NCBI RefSeq assembly: GCF_027923845.1
Contig: NZ_AP026933.1
Span: 1,364,001-1,428,000 of the forward strand
Source: Spiroplasma ixodetis
GTDB lineage: Bacteria > Bacillota_I > Bacilli_A > Mycoplasmatales > VBWQ01
DNA length: 64,000 bases
Direction of reading: 5' to 3'
Part shown: piece after piece, positions 63,629-64,000 of the stretch
Numbering within the stretch: the stretch's first letter is position 1
Layout: every line of letters begins with the position of its first letter
Program-made: the position numbers and the translations under genes
The notes under the pieces: generated by a model
Seen by the model: the letters and a program-made list of their open reading frames with translations, nothing else
What the model was told of the DNA's origin: nothing
Databases searched by the model: none

Positions 63629-63778
63629 AAATTTATTTTTTCAAAAACTAATAAAAATGAAGTTCATAAATTTATATTGTCTTTAAACCAAAGACCCAGA
63701 AAAATACTAAATTATCTTTCACCAATCGAATATTTGAATAGAAAAATAATTTAGTTGCACTTACCTTTACAATTTTGC

Positions 63779-64000
63779 AACTAACATTGCTAAAGTAAAT
63801 CGTGATACTCTTTCAACTAAAGTTATTAAACATGATTTACTTTTACCTCTTGATGATACTATAGTATCTCCTTCTCAATGACCAAGAGTTATGCGATTAT
63901 TAACATTATTATCTCGTTCTTTAATTGATTTACCATTAAATTTACCACGATTTTCTTGAGATCTTCGTTTTTTACCTTTTCTTCTTAATTTTTTACTAGT
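63779..64000 (-). mobile_element. ISE copy 4, partial, inverted relative to copy 3
   Basis: It begins inside the transposase gene (AACTAACATTGCTAAAG) and continues past the window end. It encodes, on the minus strand, the part around SRFTLAMLV and GDTIVSSRGK. Confidence 0.82.

Larger units (their letters stand above)
61858..63754 (+). pseudogene. IS30-family transposase, frameshifted and split by ISB
   Basis: An A is missing near 62050 (VNRKKSHII in other copies becomes VNRKNHILF). ISB copy 12 then interrupts the frame in REKFPKKFI; the end LNYLSPIEYLNRKII is present after it. Confidence 0.87.
61754..63778 (+). mobile_element. ISE copy 3 (IS30), carrying ISB copy 12
   Basis: It starts TGCTGAATTATACTTG and ends CCTTTACAATTTTGC. 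ISB copy 12 is inserted at 62690. It is directly followed by a minus-oriented ISE fragment. Confidence 0.88.

Overview
The window is from a Spiroplasma-like mollicute. DNA is about 25% GC, and almost every real gene is open only if TGA is read as tryptophan (genetic code 4), for example in pheT, ftsA, rsmH, plsY and every transposase. FtsA/FtsZ/SepF without any wall-synthesis gene, BspA-like and lipoprotein surface proteins, and remnants that look like plectrovirus (SpV1-type) DNA all fit Spiroplasma.

About half of the window is insertion sequences. I use working names. ISA is IS256 family, about 1375 bp, 8-bp target duplications (TSDs), nine copies. ISB is IS1595/ISXO2-like, about 939-941 bp, 8-bp TSDs, twelve copies. 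ISC is IS5 family, 863 bp, 3-bp TSD (TAA or TTA), five copies. ISD is IS3 family, about 1.21 kb, 3-bp TSD, three copies. ISE is IS30 family, about 1080 bp, four copies plus a 140-bp fragment. ISF is a second IS3-family element, one copy. Many are nested up to three deep, and the TSDs let the insertion order be read directly.

Layout: 1-1608 holds a membrane protein and an Abi-like HEPN protein. 1738-9090 holds decayed ORFs, a surface protein split by ISA and ISB, a rearranged IS junction and a short virus-like fragment. 9079-16161 is nested IS DNA. 16256-21118 holds a truncated gene, rpsO, plsY, two SemiSWEET genes, two small zinc-ribbon genes and a multipass membrane protein. 22098-25011 holds a GNAT acetyltransferase, a large ankyrin-repeat protein and a truncated lipoprotein. 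25000-35972 is nested IS DNA around a strongly structured intergenic segment with a G-quadruplex motif. 35997-40228 is a compact division cluster, mraZ-rsmH-ftsA-ftsZ-sepF, with a promoter and three MraZ boxes. 41832-49520 holds a DUF285 surface protein, several decayed genes, ISF and an ECF S component. 49621-54000 holds an HTH protein, a second ECF S component split by ISA, ppa and a cobalamin riboswitch whose gene is gone. 55954-56505 is a virus-like fragment with four consecutive hairpins. 56549-61539 holds pheS, pheT and a MATE transporter. The window ends in ISE/ISB DNA.

Several genes, including the essential pheS and rpsO, carry small indels in or beside short A runs. Either the assembly under-calls homopolymers or these genes need slippage to be expressed. 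I found no tRNA, rRNA or CRISPR array.
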